This document shows, piece after piece, positions 38,531 through 50,224 of a DNA stretch of 64,000 nucleotides; the first letter of the stretch is position 1, and each line of letters starts with the position of its first letter. The stretch lies in NCBI GenBank assembly GCA_947685225.1, contig CANTUV010000035.1:317501-381500 (forward strand). Direction: 5' to 3'. The stretch is from Garcia nutans (Eukaryota; Streptophyta; Magnoliopsida; Malpighiales; Euphorbiaceae). The translations under genes were made by a program, and so were the position numbers. A model generated the notes under the pieces. It ran no database searches, was not told the DNA's origin, and saw only the letters and a program-made list of their open reading frames with translations.

Positions 38531-39499
38531 TGTGAAAATATCTTTTGCTTTAAAAATAATTTATATCATCTTATACATTAAATTATAAAATTAATTGCAT
38601 AAATTTATATACCTTAAATGTAGTTGCAATGCTTCACTTTGTTTCTTCAATCATAAATCTCTTCATATGCATACATTATCAACTCATTTTATCAATATGA
38701 AGATTTTTTAGGTGAACTTGAGAAGACCTATAAGATGATATATTGTATGTGTTTTTATTTGTCATAACTCATATTTATTTTAATAGTTCAACTCAAGAAG
38801 ATCAAAAGTAAATATAAATAAACCCTACATTTCATTTAAAATTACTAGTTATATTATTTTTTTAAACTAAAGATTATTATATATTAGTGATAAAATTGTC
38901 AAATTGTTCTTTTATTTAATTTAACCCCACCACTAAAATTTTATATAAATATGACAATTAATTTATAACACTAGTTGACTTGCCACAATAAATACTTTCA
39001 TAAAAAAATTAATTATTTTTTTATAAATTTAAACTTATATTCAAATAACAATTATATAATTAAAGAAAATAATATGATTTTGGAAGGATAATAGGTAGTA
39101 AATTGGTTATATAAATTTTTTTAATTGTTAATCTAGAATAAATCAATTCTTAAAATAATGGTAAGAATTTTGATATAATTCTATACACAAACTCATATAT
39201 ATTTATTCAATAATAATTTTTATCATAATTTTTTTAAAAAATTTAATATTCTTTTTACTAAATATTATTATTAATTTATTTAATATATATATAATTTTTT
39301 ATTATATTCAATATTGAATTTTAAAAAAAATTATATAAAATATTAAAAAAAAGGAAAAATAAAAAGAAGATATAAAAATAATTACATAAATCAACCTTAT
39401 ATTATTTAAAAAATTACACATAACACAACTTGCTAAATATGAAGTATTACCATATTTTTTAGGGCAATATTATCAATTTGTCTATGTGATAATATTATG

Positions 39500-39632
39500 G
39501 ATACAATTTCACAATAATATTTACACAATTAATGGTCCAAAAATTTTTACCTAATCTATTGGTTAATATTTTACTCAACTAAAATAGAGTTAAATAACTT
39601 CTCTTTAAAGTGGAGTTACCGTAGTATTACCC
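39500..39632 (-). repeat. MULE right terminal inverted repeat
   Basis: On the minus strand it begins GGGTAATACTACGGTAACTC and CACTTTAAAG. It aligns over about 130 bases with the left and internal copies. It is followed by the TAATTTCTT duplication at 39633-39641. Confidence 0.85.
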
Positions 39633-39641
39633 TAATTTCTT

Positions 39642-40743
39642 ATCTATCGAGCCCCTATCTTATCAATGCAGTGTGTTTAAAAAGATGTCAATCGTCTATC
39701 ATTTTTTTTCCGCTTTAATTTAACTACAGCTGCTACTAACAATAATTATGAAAATTATAAAAATTAACATGTGTTATGAATAAAAAAACATTAGAAGTCA
39801 GCGTTTCTCTTTAATTATTTATTTTTTTAATCATTTCATCTCTTTAATCATTTTGTCCTTTTTAATCATTTTATTCCCTTTAACCAATTACTTTTTTAAT
39901 CAATTTATCCCGTTAATCATTTTATCACTTCAATCATCATATCCATTTATTTTTTTATTATTTTAATAGTTAAAATAAATTATTTTATTTAAATTATAAC
40001 TCTATAAATAAAAAAATTATAAAATTATTTAATATATAATAAAAAGATATGAGAAGACATTTTATTCAAACTTCGAAATAAAAAATAGAAATGAAATGAA
40101 TCGAAGTTGTAATCAGAATGATTATTCTTTTTTTTTTGTTTGCTTTATTTTAAAATCAAAATCAGAATCATAATATTTAATTATTTTTTTATTATTTAAA
40201 AAATTTGAAAATATTATAATTAGAGAAAATAAAAATATATATTTATTATAATTTATTTTAAAAATTCAAAAAAATTAAAATTTGATTATATTAAAAAATT
40301 AATTATTTAAAAATTTAAAAATATTATAATTAGAAAAAATGATAAAAAAATTTATTAAATTGAATATATGTTTATTTTAAATTTAAATTTAATTTTATTA
40401 AAAAAATTAATTTTATTTTATTAATTTTATTCTAAAATAAAAAATATATATATTTTTAATTTTTGATTCCTGAAAATAATTAAATATGATTGACAGAGGA
40501 GTAGTAGAGAATCGCTTATCCTTTTTTCTAAGGCAATATGATACCCATTACCCCATTCCTACCATTAACCAAATATTCCCTAAATGTTCTTACTCTTTAA
40601 CTTGATTCTTAAAATAAAAAATGTTTGTTCTTTATTTTCTTTTATTTATTAACAAGTTTATTCATTTCTTTTTATTTATTAATAATTTTATAATAAGTTA
40701 TGAGTATGAGACTCTATTAATTTATTCATTCTAAAAATTCAAA
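39642..40743. other. AT-rich spacer between MULE and Helitron
   Basis: No gene was seen. The part from about 40050 to 40590 may be an old MITE: its right end on the minus strand reads TTTGGTTAATGGTAGGAATG, a pattern common in plant MITEs, but the left end is not clear. Confidence 0.4.
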
Positions 40744-43700
40744 TCTATATTATATATATAAAAGCCAAGAATGGAAGAAGTGTTCTAAGAATAACACATC
40801 ATCATTTTTTAAAATAATGTTATCTTATTTTTTAATTTTAATTAATTTTTATTTAATTTTAATAATTTATATAAAATATAAAATTTATTAATTATTAATT
40901 TGTGACTTTAATATACTATTAAATAATTACACTTTAATATAATTTTATAATATTAATTAAAAAATTATATTTATATTTTATATTTTTTTATAAATTAATT
41001 ACACATTAATATAATTAAATATTATTAATTGGTCTATATTTTTTAAGAAATTTGAAAAGTTTAAAAAATATATAACTCTTAATATTTCTAATAAATTAAA
41101 TTTTTAGAAAAATATTTATAAATTTATTTATATATTTATAATAATGATTAATTTAATATTTTTAAATATTTAAAAATATTAAATAATAAAATATATAATT
41201 TTTGACATTCCTAATAAATTAATTATATATTAACAATTAATTTATTAAAAACTTAATTTTAAACAATGAAGAATATAACTTTAATCTTTCTTACAAATTG
41301 ATTAGGCATTGAGAATTTATGTAATAATAATTTTAATATTAATTATGGTTATAAATTTTTTTATTCACATTTTTTCTCTCTATTTGAAAAAATATGCTTG
41401 AATTTTTATTTTTTTTTTATAAAATTCATGATATTTTTATAGAAAAAATTATATAAATTTTTTTGATTAATAAAAGTATTAAGTTATAAAATAAAATTAT
41501 TATATTTATTTACCTGCATTATTTTTGTCACAACCCTTTTCTACTATTATTAAGGGTGGACTTACTTCATAATTTACCATACTATTAAATTTATAATAAA
41601 ATTTCTCTTACTTTATATTCTTAAATATAATATTTAATAAGTACTAATATTTATTAAATACAAATTAATATTTTTCGTTACAACAAAATAATACTTCTTA
41701 AATAAATTCTAATAACAAATATGTTGGTCCAATCTTATCTAATCGTTGAAGAAGGAATATAATAAAGATATTCTACTGATTTATGATTCAAAATATTAAA
41801 TGTTATATATAAGAGTGTGTTCAACTACTCAGTGAATAGGAAAAATAAATAAGTTTAATTATATATATAATTTAAATAAACATTATTATAATTTATCTGG
41901 ATAATTATAATTTTAAACTCAGTCATTTTTTACATACATTCAAATATAAATTCTTACTGTTTTAACTTGAATTCAAGGCCGCATGATGACTTATCTTGTA
42001 ATTCCAAGGAGAAATAACTTCAATACACATATACAGTGTAATTATCCCGGCTAAGGGTAATTTTATAATATTATTAAAATTAAACACCCATCATTAAGGT
42101 ACAATCAAACATATTTATAAAAGAATGTATATAAATTTATCTATCTAGCATAATATAATCAATCATTTACACATATAAAAATTTAAACAACTATTATTTA
42201 TTCTCACTTAATAAGAAAATAATTAATATTCACGAATAAATTATCACTATAAATAAATTTACTTAATAAATATTTTTCTCAGAATTATATATAAATATAA
42301 TACTTTTAAAAAAAATACAATGTTACATATTTACCCACTATTAATTAACTTATTCATTTACATATTATATATATTATTAATTTTTAATCTATAATATTTA
42401 TATATTTATTCTAAATTTTAATAAATAAATTCGTGCTATAAAAATATTAGAATAAAAAAATAATATTATTATTATTTACTTAAATTTTTTCTATTTGTCA
42501 TATTTTGTGATACTAATAATATTCACTTAAATACTATTATTATTTTATTAATTACTTATTACTTAAAATTACTTATTTATCTTTAATTTAACTAGAGCAA
42601 TTTAAATTGATTTCAATAATAATAGTATATAATTTATTTACATAATAATACTTTTTTTTATTTTCTAATAATTATTCATAATAAAGTTACTAAAATAATA
42701 ATATTATTTATATAATTAAAAATTATTATTTAATTACTCTTGTTTTAAAATTAACAACTTATGTTAAATTTATTACTTAATTATTTTAATGATAATAAAA
42801 ATAAAATTATTTAAATATATATTTAGTAGCTTATTTATAATAATAATAATTTTTAAGTAAACATTTAGCAGTGATAATCATAAATAAAATAAAATAAACA
42901 TTCAATTATAATTATAAATTTTTACTTAAATAACCATTCAAATCTATATATATATATATATATATACTAAATATTAATAATAACATTAATAATAATAATA
43001 GTTTAACTATTATACTAATTTTGAAAAATTATTAATATATATAAAAATTTGATTATAGTATTTTACTATTACAAAACTAACAATATTACTAATTAATTAA
43101 TTCCTACTTAACATAGTATATATATATATATATATTATTAATTATCATAGTTCATACTTAAATAAAATTAATAGCAATCTTATTATTATAACTATAAATT
43201 TTTTTTATAAATTTTAAGTTCCACCTAATTTAATTATTTAATAGTTAATTAGCTTAATTTAATTTATAATTATTTCAATTATCTTAAATCATTTTACAAA
43301 TAAATTCTTATAAATAATAATTAATAATAACATTTAATATATCTTAATTTGACAAACTATCTACTTATTATCTTTTAATTAATTTATTTATCTCAATAAA
43401 CATATTTTATAATTTTATATTGAAAATACTACCCATTTATTTTATAATTTACTACTAAAATTTATAATTCAAATAATTAAACTTCATTTAACTATCAATA
43501 TATTTACTCTTAACTAACATACATATATATATTCATACATTAATAAAAATTCATAATAACTACTAACTATTTAATTCATAATTTCATTAATTCAATTTAT
43601 ATTTTATTTTATTCTATAACTTAATAATATCTAAATTAAAATTTAATTATCTCAATAATTTATTTATATTTTTACTGTCTACATTAACTAATTATTTTTT

Positions 43701-44868
43701 ACTTTAATTCTATCTTTAATAACTATAATTAATCAATCAATTAATATAATTTCTAATTTACTAATTTCACTAATAATTTTTTTATTAGCAAAATAATTTA
43801 TTTAAATCAATTAAAAAAACAAGAAATTATAAAGAAATAGCCAACAATGATTCACTCATTAAATTTTAATTTAATATTTATAATTTAAAATTATAAATTT
43901 TAATTATAATTATTATTTCAAAATTATTTACTGTTTATATATATATATATTTACTATTTATCAATTTTCTAAATACACAATATAAATTAACAAATAAGAT
44001 ATCAAATCAAAGCTTAAAATATAAAAATTTTAAAATTATCCGTATTGCCTAAAAAATTAAAATAGTAACACCGACAATAACGTCAGGCGGCGCATATAGC
44101 CGATTTCCATGAAGGATCACTGCAGTTTTGATGACTGTAGAAAGCTCGTCGAGTTGGCTTCGTGTAGCTGAATGGTGGCTGAAAAACATCAAACCTAATG
44201 GAATTTATTGCTCACAGTCTCTCTCCCTCTTCTTACTGTTTTCGAAAATTTCCAATTTTTGTCCAAATTGCTTCTCTGTTTAAAAACTCACAGAAAAACT
44301 TTACTCAGTCTCACTTTCCTCCCTCTCTGTGCCTCGTTTTCCTTTCTTTCTTATTCTCTTTTCTCTAAAAAAATTTTAACACTCATTTTATTAACTTAAA
44401 ATGGCAGACCCAAATAAATACCCACTAAACCAATTTTATTGGACCATATTAAAAATTTTCTATTACCTAATTTTTGATTTGACTTTAATCATATTTATAT
44501 TTATTTTATATTTTAATAGACCTAATTATTTCCACTACTACTAATTATATAAATATATATTATATATATATATATATATTTCCACTAGTTTTCCCACTAA
44601 TCATTATATATTATTATTATTATTATTATTAAATAGATTTCAACTTAATTTAAAATATATTATTTATTATTATTATTATTATTTCACCAGAAATTTTTTT
44701 ACAAAATATTATAATTTTAATTGAATTGTCATAAAAGTTGAGATACATATATTATTTTATATATTTATAATAGAATTTACTGTTAATTTATATATAAATT
44801 ATTTATTTATTATTTTTATTTATATTTTATTATTTTTATTTTCGCGTATCGCACAAAAAAATGACTAG
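40744..44868 (+). mobile_element. Probable non-autonomous Helitron (about 4.1 kb)
   Basis: The 5' end is TCTATATTATATATATAAAAG, preceded by A. The 3' end is CGCGTATCGCAC, A-run, ATGACTAG, followed by T. Helitrons start with TC, end with CTRR after a short GC-rich hairpin and insert between A and T; all three are met here, though the hairpin stem (GCG-TAT-CGC) is short and decayed. No Rep/helicase coding was seen. A GC-richer piece at 44060-44400 with pyrimidine-rich runs may be captured or promoter-like sequence. Within it, about 42060-43800 is nearly free of G on the plus strand. Confidence 0.6.
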
Positions 44869-45512
44869 TCTAAACTTAATTTATGATTTACTTTTATAAA
44901 AAATTTTAAGATAAATTATTTATTTTCATCTCTTTTACCAAGAATTTTAAGATAATTATCATTATATATTGGTCTTTATTTATTATAACATATAAAAGCT
45001 ATCGAGTTATATATAGTTATTTGATTATTTGATACTTCGTAAGCAATTAAGCAAAGAAATAAAAATAACGATGTTAATATTAATTTTAAGGTTTTATTTC
45101 CTGTTCCACTATTCATAAAGGGGGTGCATCTCTTAATCTTTTATTAATTATATCCTTTGAAAGCTCAATATATAATTTGTTGTGTTATTTAATTAAAATT
45201 TATATTATAAAGTACATGTGTTGTTGTTGATGATGATTTTGGGATTTTAAAATATAAATCTATTTTCTATTCGATATAAAAAAAATAAGGGCTCTCCATA
45301 TTTGTTGGGTTACAATTTATTTGTATATATACATTGTCGACCAATTTTTGATTGTTGATTATTAATAATATTATATTGGTAGAATATTGATAATTTTTTT
45401 GGGGTGATAATCTAACCAATGGGCTTTGATTATTATTTATATTGTTTGTGATAGCTTTTATTAATAATGGGTTTCCAAGACCCAATATATATTATCACCA
45501 AATTAAAGGGCT
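44869..45512. other. AT-rich spacer between Helitron and hAT element
   Basis: No gene or repeat was recognised. The longest open frame (72 codons, minus) is low-complexity and overlaps the hAT target site region. Confidence 0.5.
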
Positions 45513-45520
45513 ACTGTTTG

Positions 45521-48500
45521 CAGGGGCGGAACTATTCAGAAGTCAATCCCCGCGCGAGCACCGGTTACTTTTCGGCAGAACTCTAGTGTGAGGAATGGCG
45601 CGCCGGCATTGGTTGACCGGCGGATGGACATGAGAAGTGAAGAAAAATGGCTGGTGGCGGCTGAAGAAGTGAAGAACCTGTACCTGCAAGGTTAAATGAA
45701 AAGTGAAGTGAAGAGGAAGATGGGCATGTGATTCTTTAATGAATCACGTGCCAACTTATTTTTTTTTTATATTATTACGAGCAAAAACGGAATAGTTTTA
45801 TCCAAGTTTAAAAAAAAAGGAAAAGACATAAAGCATAAAAGCAAAACGTGAAGGGCAGAAGGCTTTAAACAAAACATCTTTATCTTTACTCTTCTTTATT
45901 CTCCATCCATTCCAAGCCACTGCCGTCCAGCAGCTGTAGCCTTCTTAGCTCTCACCGACTGCCACCGACCGGCCAGTTCACTTGCCGTCCTCCACACCTC
46001 GCCGTCGTCCACTCTCCGTCCGGCCAGTCCACTGTTTGTCTTCATTCACCTAAAGGTTAGTTTAATACTTTAATTACATGTTAATTTTATTTGTTGGTTA
46101 TATTATGGTTTGACTTAATTTATTATTAGATGCTAGATACTTAGGGTTTATTATAATTGGAGAATGCAGTTAATTAATTAGTTGAGAGTTTATTATAATT
46201 CAATAATTTAATTAAATAATTAGGTTAGGGTTTATTGAAATTGAAAAATTTAATTAATTTGAAAAATTGAATTGTGGGATTGAAGTTATTTGTGAAATTG
46301 ATTTGAATTTGGGTGAATTTATTTGAAATGTAGATTGAATTTATTTCAATTGTGGATTGATTTGAATTTGGGTGAATTTATTTGAATTGTGGATTGATTT
46401 TAATTTGGGTGAATTTATTTGAATTTGTGAAATTGATTGGAATTTAGTTTCATTTGAATTGTGGATTAAATATATTTGTTATATTGATTTGAATTTGTTT
46501 AATTGAATTGATTTGTGTTAGGAATGGAAAAATATTTTGCAAAAAAACAAAAGCTTAGTGTTGAATCATCATCCAAACCCCCAACTAATATAGATCCAAC
46601 TCCGAGTCGTAGCCCGATTGTGAACCAAGAAAGAGTTAATGATGATAGTTTAGAGGTGAATTTGGATGATATTGTTAGTGATCCGGGATTAAGGAAACCC
46701 ATTGACAGTTATAATGTTAATGATAGAGATCGCATCCGGAGAGAAAGGGTCCTTGCCAACCCAAATGCCATACTTTTCCAAAAAGTCCGTTTGGAAAAGA
46801 AAATAGGAGTTTTCAAGAAAAATGGTTTGAGAAGCATGCATGGTTGGAGTACAGTCTAGCAAAAGATGCTGCATTTTGCTTTTATTGTTATCTATTTAAA
46901 CCCCCTAACTCTAGCAGTCGTCATGATGTGTTTGTGAGTACCGACTGTAAAAATTGGAAGAAAGCACTTGCAATTTTTAAAGAACATGAAGGGGAAGTTA
47001 ATAGCATACATGATCAAGCAAGAATATTGTACCTTGGGTTTACAAATCAAAGGCAGTGCTTTAATTACAATTTTTGAAAATATGATAAGGATGACGAAGT
47101 CAATTATCGTACTCGCTTAACTGCATCGTTAGATGTGATTCGATATCTTCTGTGTCAAGGATTGGCTTATCGTGGGCATGATGAATCATCGTTTTCTTCT
47201 AATAGGGGAAATTTTATAGAGTTACTTGATTGGTATCGACGTCGCAATCCTGAGGTTGCCGCGGTGACAATGCAAAATGCTCCTAGTAATAATCAGATGA
47301 TTTCTCCTAAAGTTCAGAAAGAACTAACAAATTGTTGTGCGGTGGAAACAACTACGGCAATATTAGAAGACCTTGGAGAGCGCAAATTCTCACTTTTGGT
47401 TGATGAATAACGAGATGTGAGTGTCAAAGAGCAAATGACCTTAGTTATTAGATATGTCAACAACGATGGAGCAGTAATTGAAAGATTCTTAGCTATGGTT
47501 CATGTAACTGATACTACTTCAAAATCTTTGAAGGCAGGGATAGAAGAAGTATTTGCTTATCATGGTTTGAGTTTGTCAAGATTGAGGGGCCAAGGCTATG
47601 ATGGAGCATCAAATATGCGAGGTGAGTTCAATGGTTTAAAAACATTAATTTTGAATGAGAATGCATATGCTAGGTACATCCATTGTTTTGCTCACCAGCT
47701 CCAGTTAGTAGTTGTCAATGTTGCAAAAAATAATGGTTATGTAAGTGACTTTTTCAATATTGTCACTATGATTGTCAACACATGTGGCTCCTCTTTTAAA
47801 AGGAAGGATATGTTGAGACAAGTTGAGCATGAGAGGATTGTTCAAGCTCTTTTAAGTGATGAAATTCCAACTGGGAGAGGTTTAAATCAAGAAACTACTT
47901 TATGTAGACCGAGTGACACTCGATGGGGATCACACTTTAGCACTTTGCTTCGTCTTAGGCATTTGTGGCCCTCGATAATTGAAGTTCTACAAAATGTGTT
48001 TGACGATGGTTGCAATCCGGATTCTAAAGGTCTATCTAGAACATTAAAGCAAAAGATGGAGAGCTATGACTTTGTTTTCATTATGTATTTGATGATAGAG
48101 TTGCTTGGGGTAACAAATGCTTTGTCAATTGTTCTATAACAAAGGGACCAAAATATTGTTCAAGCTATGTCTTTGATTGGTATGACGAAAAAGACATTGC
48201 GTGATTTCAGGGAGAATGGGTGGAACCGATTGTTGGAACAAGTTCAAAAGTTTTGTGAGGAAAAAGACATTGACATCATTAATATGGAAGATGTCATTAA
48301 CAATTGGGTGCGAATGAGGCGAGACGGTCGTTTAACTAATTATCATCTTTTTAAGGTGGAGATTTATTGTGAGGTTAGTCTAATATCTATATTTCATGTA
48401 AATATTGCATATATTTGTGAGTTTTCTTGTGTTTTATCTATTACTTTTGATTGTTTTATTAACATTATTAGGTTTTGGATTCAATAAATCAAGAGATGGA

Positions 48501-49213
48501 CCATCGGTTTTCAGAAGAAAATACAGAATTACTTCTTTGCATGAATTGTCTTAGTCCATACAACTCTTTCGCTAATTTCAATGTTGATCAATTGGTACGT
48601 CTCTCAGAACTTTACCCAATTGACTTCTCTTTGACGGAACAACTGCATCTTCCCTTTGAACTTAGAACTTATATTAATGACGTAAGGGACAAGGTCGAAT
48701 TTAGCAATATTGAAGATCTTGGAAATCTAGCAAAGCTTTTAGTTGCGACTGGAAGACATAAGGTTTTCCCGCTGGTGTATCGTTTAATTGAATTGACATT
48801 AATCCTTTCAGTTGCAACAACATCTGTCGAAAGAGTGTTTTCTGCAATGAAACTTATAAAGAATAATTTACGAAATAGGATGGGAGATGACTGGATGAAT
48901 GACATAATGGTGGTATACACTGAGCGAGAAATCTTTAAAACAATTGATAATGAGACTATTTTACAACGGTTTCAAAAGATGGCAATACGTCGCAAACAAT
49001 TATCTATTAGCTCTAAATCTTCTAAAAAAGTGTAAAGACATTGTAATTTGAATATTTTAATTAACTTCCTTTATGAATTGTGAATGTGATTTGCTAAAAT
49101 ATTTTTTTTTATTAAATTTGAATGTGTCGGAATTGTTCGCCGGAAGTCTTTGCCGGAAGTCGGTGTCTAACCAAGTCAGCACCGGTTATAAATTTTTTCT
49201 GGTTCCACCACTG
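45521..49213 (+). mobile_element. hAT DNA transposon with 8-bp target duplication (3.7 kb)
   Basis: The left end is CAGGGGCGGAACTATTC and the right end on the minus strand is CAGTGGTGGAACCAG, a short imperfect terminal inverted repeat. A perfect 8-bp duplication ACTGTTTG lies at 45513-45520 and 49214-49221. Eight-base duplications and CAGGGGCGGA ends are typical of the plant hAT group with TTF-type zinc-finger transposases. One transposase gene lies inside, preceded by a GC-rich leader (45900-46055) and a leader intron at 46056-46521 (GTTAGT...TTAG) that contains about three 46-bp repeats of a GAATTTGGGTGAATTTATTT unit. Confidence 0.93.
46524..49035 (+). pseudogene. hAT transposase (TTF-type zinc finger, DUF4371 and hATC domains), broken
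   Basis: The start is chosen at ATG 46524, right after the leader intron, giving MEKYFAKKQK. A TTF-type zinc-finger segment follows (WLEYS-like then LAKDAAFCFYCYLF near 46850), reached only through a frameshift near 46840. The catalytic region shows LLVDE at 47398-47412 followed by an in-frame TAA, then RGQGYDGASNMRG and HCFAHQLQLVVV. The C-terminal hATC dimerisation part has SVATTSVERVFSAMKLIKN, RMGDDWMNDIMVVY and ends at 49035. An intron at 48374-48471 (GT-AG) joins E to VLDSINQEMDHRF. Breaks seen are the frameshift, TGA near 47074, TAA at 47408 and TAA near 48137. It is recognisable over nearly its full length but cannot make a full transposase. Confidence 0.88.
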
Positions 49214-49221
49214 ACTGTTTG

Positions 49222-50026
49222 TTCATATATGCATGAAATATGTTGGTTTTTTTTTTGTTGCTTTTCAAGTATTATTATACACAGTATTAATATGAATATG
49301 TAATGATAAAAAAAAAGTCTTTAAAATTTTCAATTTCAATGGCATTATAGTGCTTTTAACATGCATGACCAATAGTTTAACTTTTACAATAAAAACAAAA
49401 AAAATTGGTGTGATAAAGGAGCTGCAATAAAATAGCAGCACCATAGAAGACAATAAGAAATGAAATTTGATTATATTTTGTGGTAAATATTAGTGTACTA
49501 TTGAACGATCTTAGAAAATAAATTAATATTTATTATGATTTGATAAGAATATTTATAATTTTAGAGTTATGATATTTAAATTTAAATTATAATTTTTATT
49601 ATTTATTTATTTGATAGCTATATAATTTTTTTTAATTTATGATTATTATTTAAATTTGGTATATTATTTATAATGTTAAGCTTGAATTTATTACCATTGA
49701 TATTTTATTTATTAACAATTTTATTACTATTAATTTTATAGCAATGAGATGTCAATTTGGTACTCAATTTCTAAAATAGTAAATAACACTAGAAATAATT
49801 TCAGCAGATAGTTAATTGTATGTAGAAATTATAGGACAAATGTGAAAGAAAATCCGCAATAAAATTTGCTTTTGGATGAATTCAGAGCTATTTTGTGTAT
49901 TAAATTAACACCAATGTTATAATTATGCAAATTGATGTAATGACGTCAAATTTCAATTTAGAGTCCAAGTTTAATTAATTTTGCATCTCTGCTTTCATTT
50001 TTGAGACTGATTTGAGATTCCTGATG
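49222..50026. other. AT-rich spacer between hAT and copia elements
   Basis: No gene or repeat was recognised. Confidence 0.5.
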
Positions 50027-50031
50027 AATCT

Positions 50032-50171
50032 TGATGATAATTAGACTTTGTATCTAATTAGGATATTGTATTCCTATAGGGATAAGGATTACTTGGTAGC
50101 TAAGTCTTGTAATTTGTATAAATACTTTCTATTATATTAATAAGATGTATTCTGGGTTGCTAATATTTTCA
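50032..50171 (+). repeat. 5' LTR of the copia element
   Basis: 140 bp, short for a copia LTR. It contains TATAAATAC near 50117 as a possible TATA box. Confidence 0.93.
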
Positions 50172-50183
50172 TGGTATTAGAGC
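50172..50183 (+). other. Primer binding site of the copia element
   Basis: TGGTATTAGAGC follows the LTR directly. It differs at one base from the initiator tRNA-Met site TGGTATCAGAGC, a C to T change. Confidence 0.85.
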
Positions 50184-50224
50184 CCTCAAAGATTTAAAAA
50201 CCAAAAGCTCGAATTAATTCTCCA

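Larger units (their letters stand above)
30545..39632. mobile_element. Mutator-like element (MULE), non-autonomous, 9.1 kb, 9-bp target duplication
   Basis: Long terminal inverted repeats of about 130 bp lie at 30545-30672 and 39500-39632. They are flanked by a perfect 9-bp direct repeat TAATTTCTT at 30536-30544 and 39633-39641. A 9-bp duplication plus long terminal repeats is the hallmark of Mutator-like elements. A third copy of the terminal repeat, same direction as the left one, lies inside at 32797-32937. No transposase reading frame of useful length was seen. The interior has exon-like pieces (30770-31261), a 144-bp duplication (32217-32505), a GC-richer patch at about 33005-33200 and a 162-bp tandem array (35850-38530). 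It sits just upstream of BAHD copy 2. Confidence 0.85.

Noticed and set aside
32797..39632. MULE with its left boundary at 32797
   Set aside because: Flanks TAGTCTTAT and TAATTTCTT do not match, whereas the end at 30545 gives a perfect 9-bp duplication with the right side.
44208..44399. 63-codon plus-strand frame in the Helitron
   Set aside because: Ser/Leu/Phe-rich reading of a CT-rich stretch; no recognisable motif.
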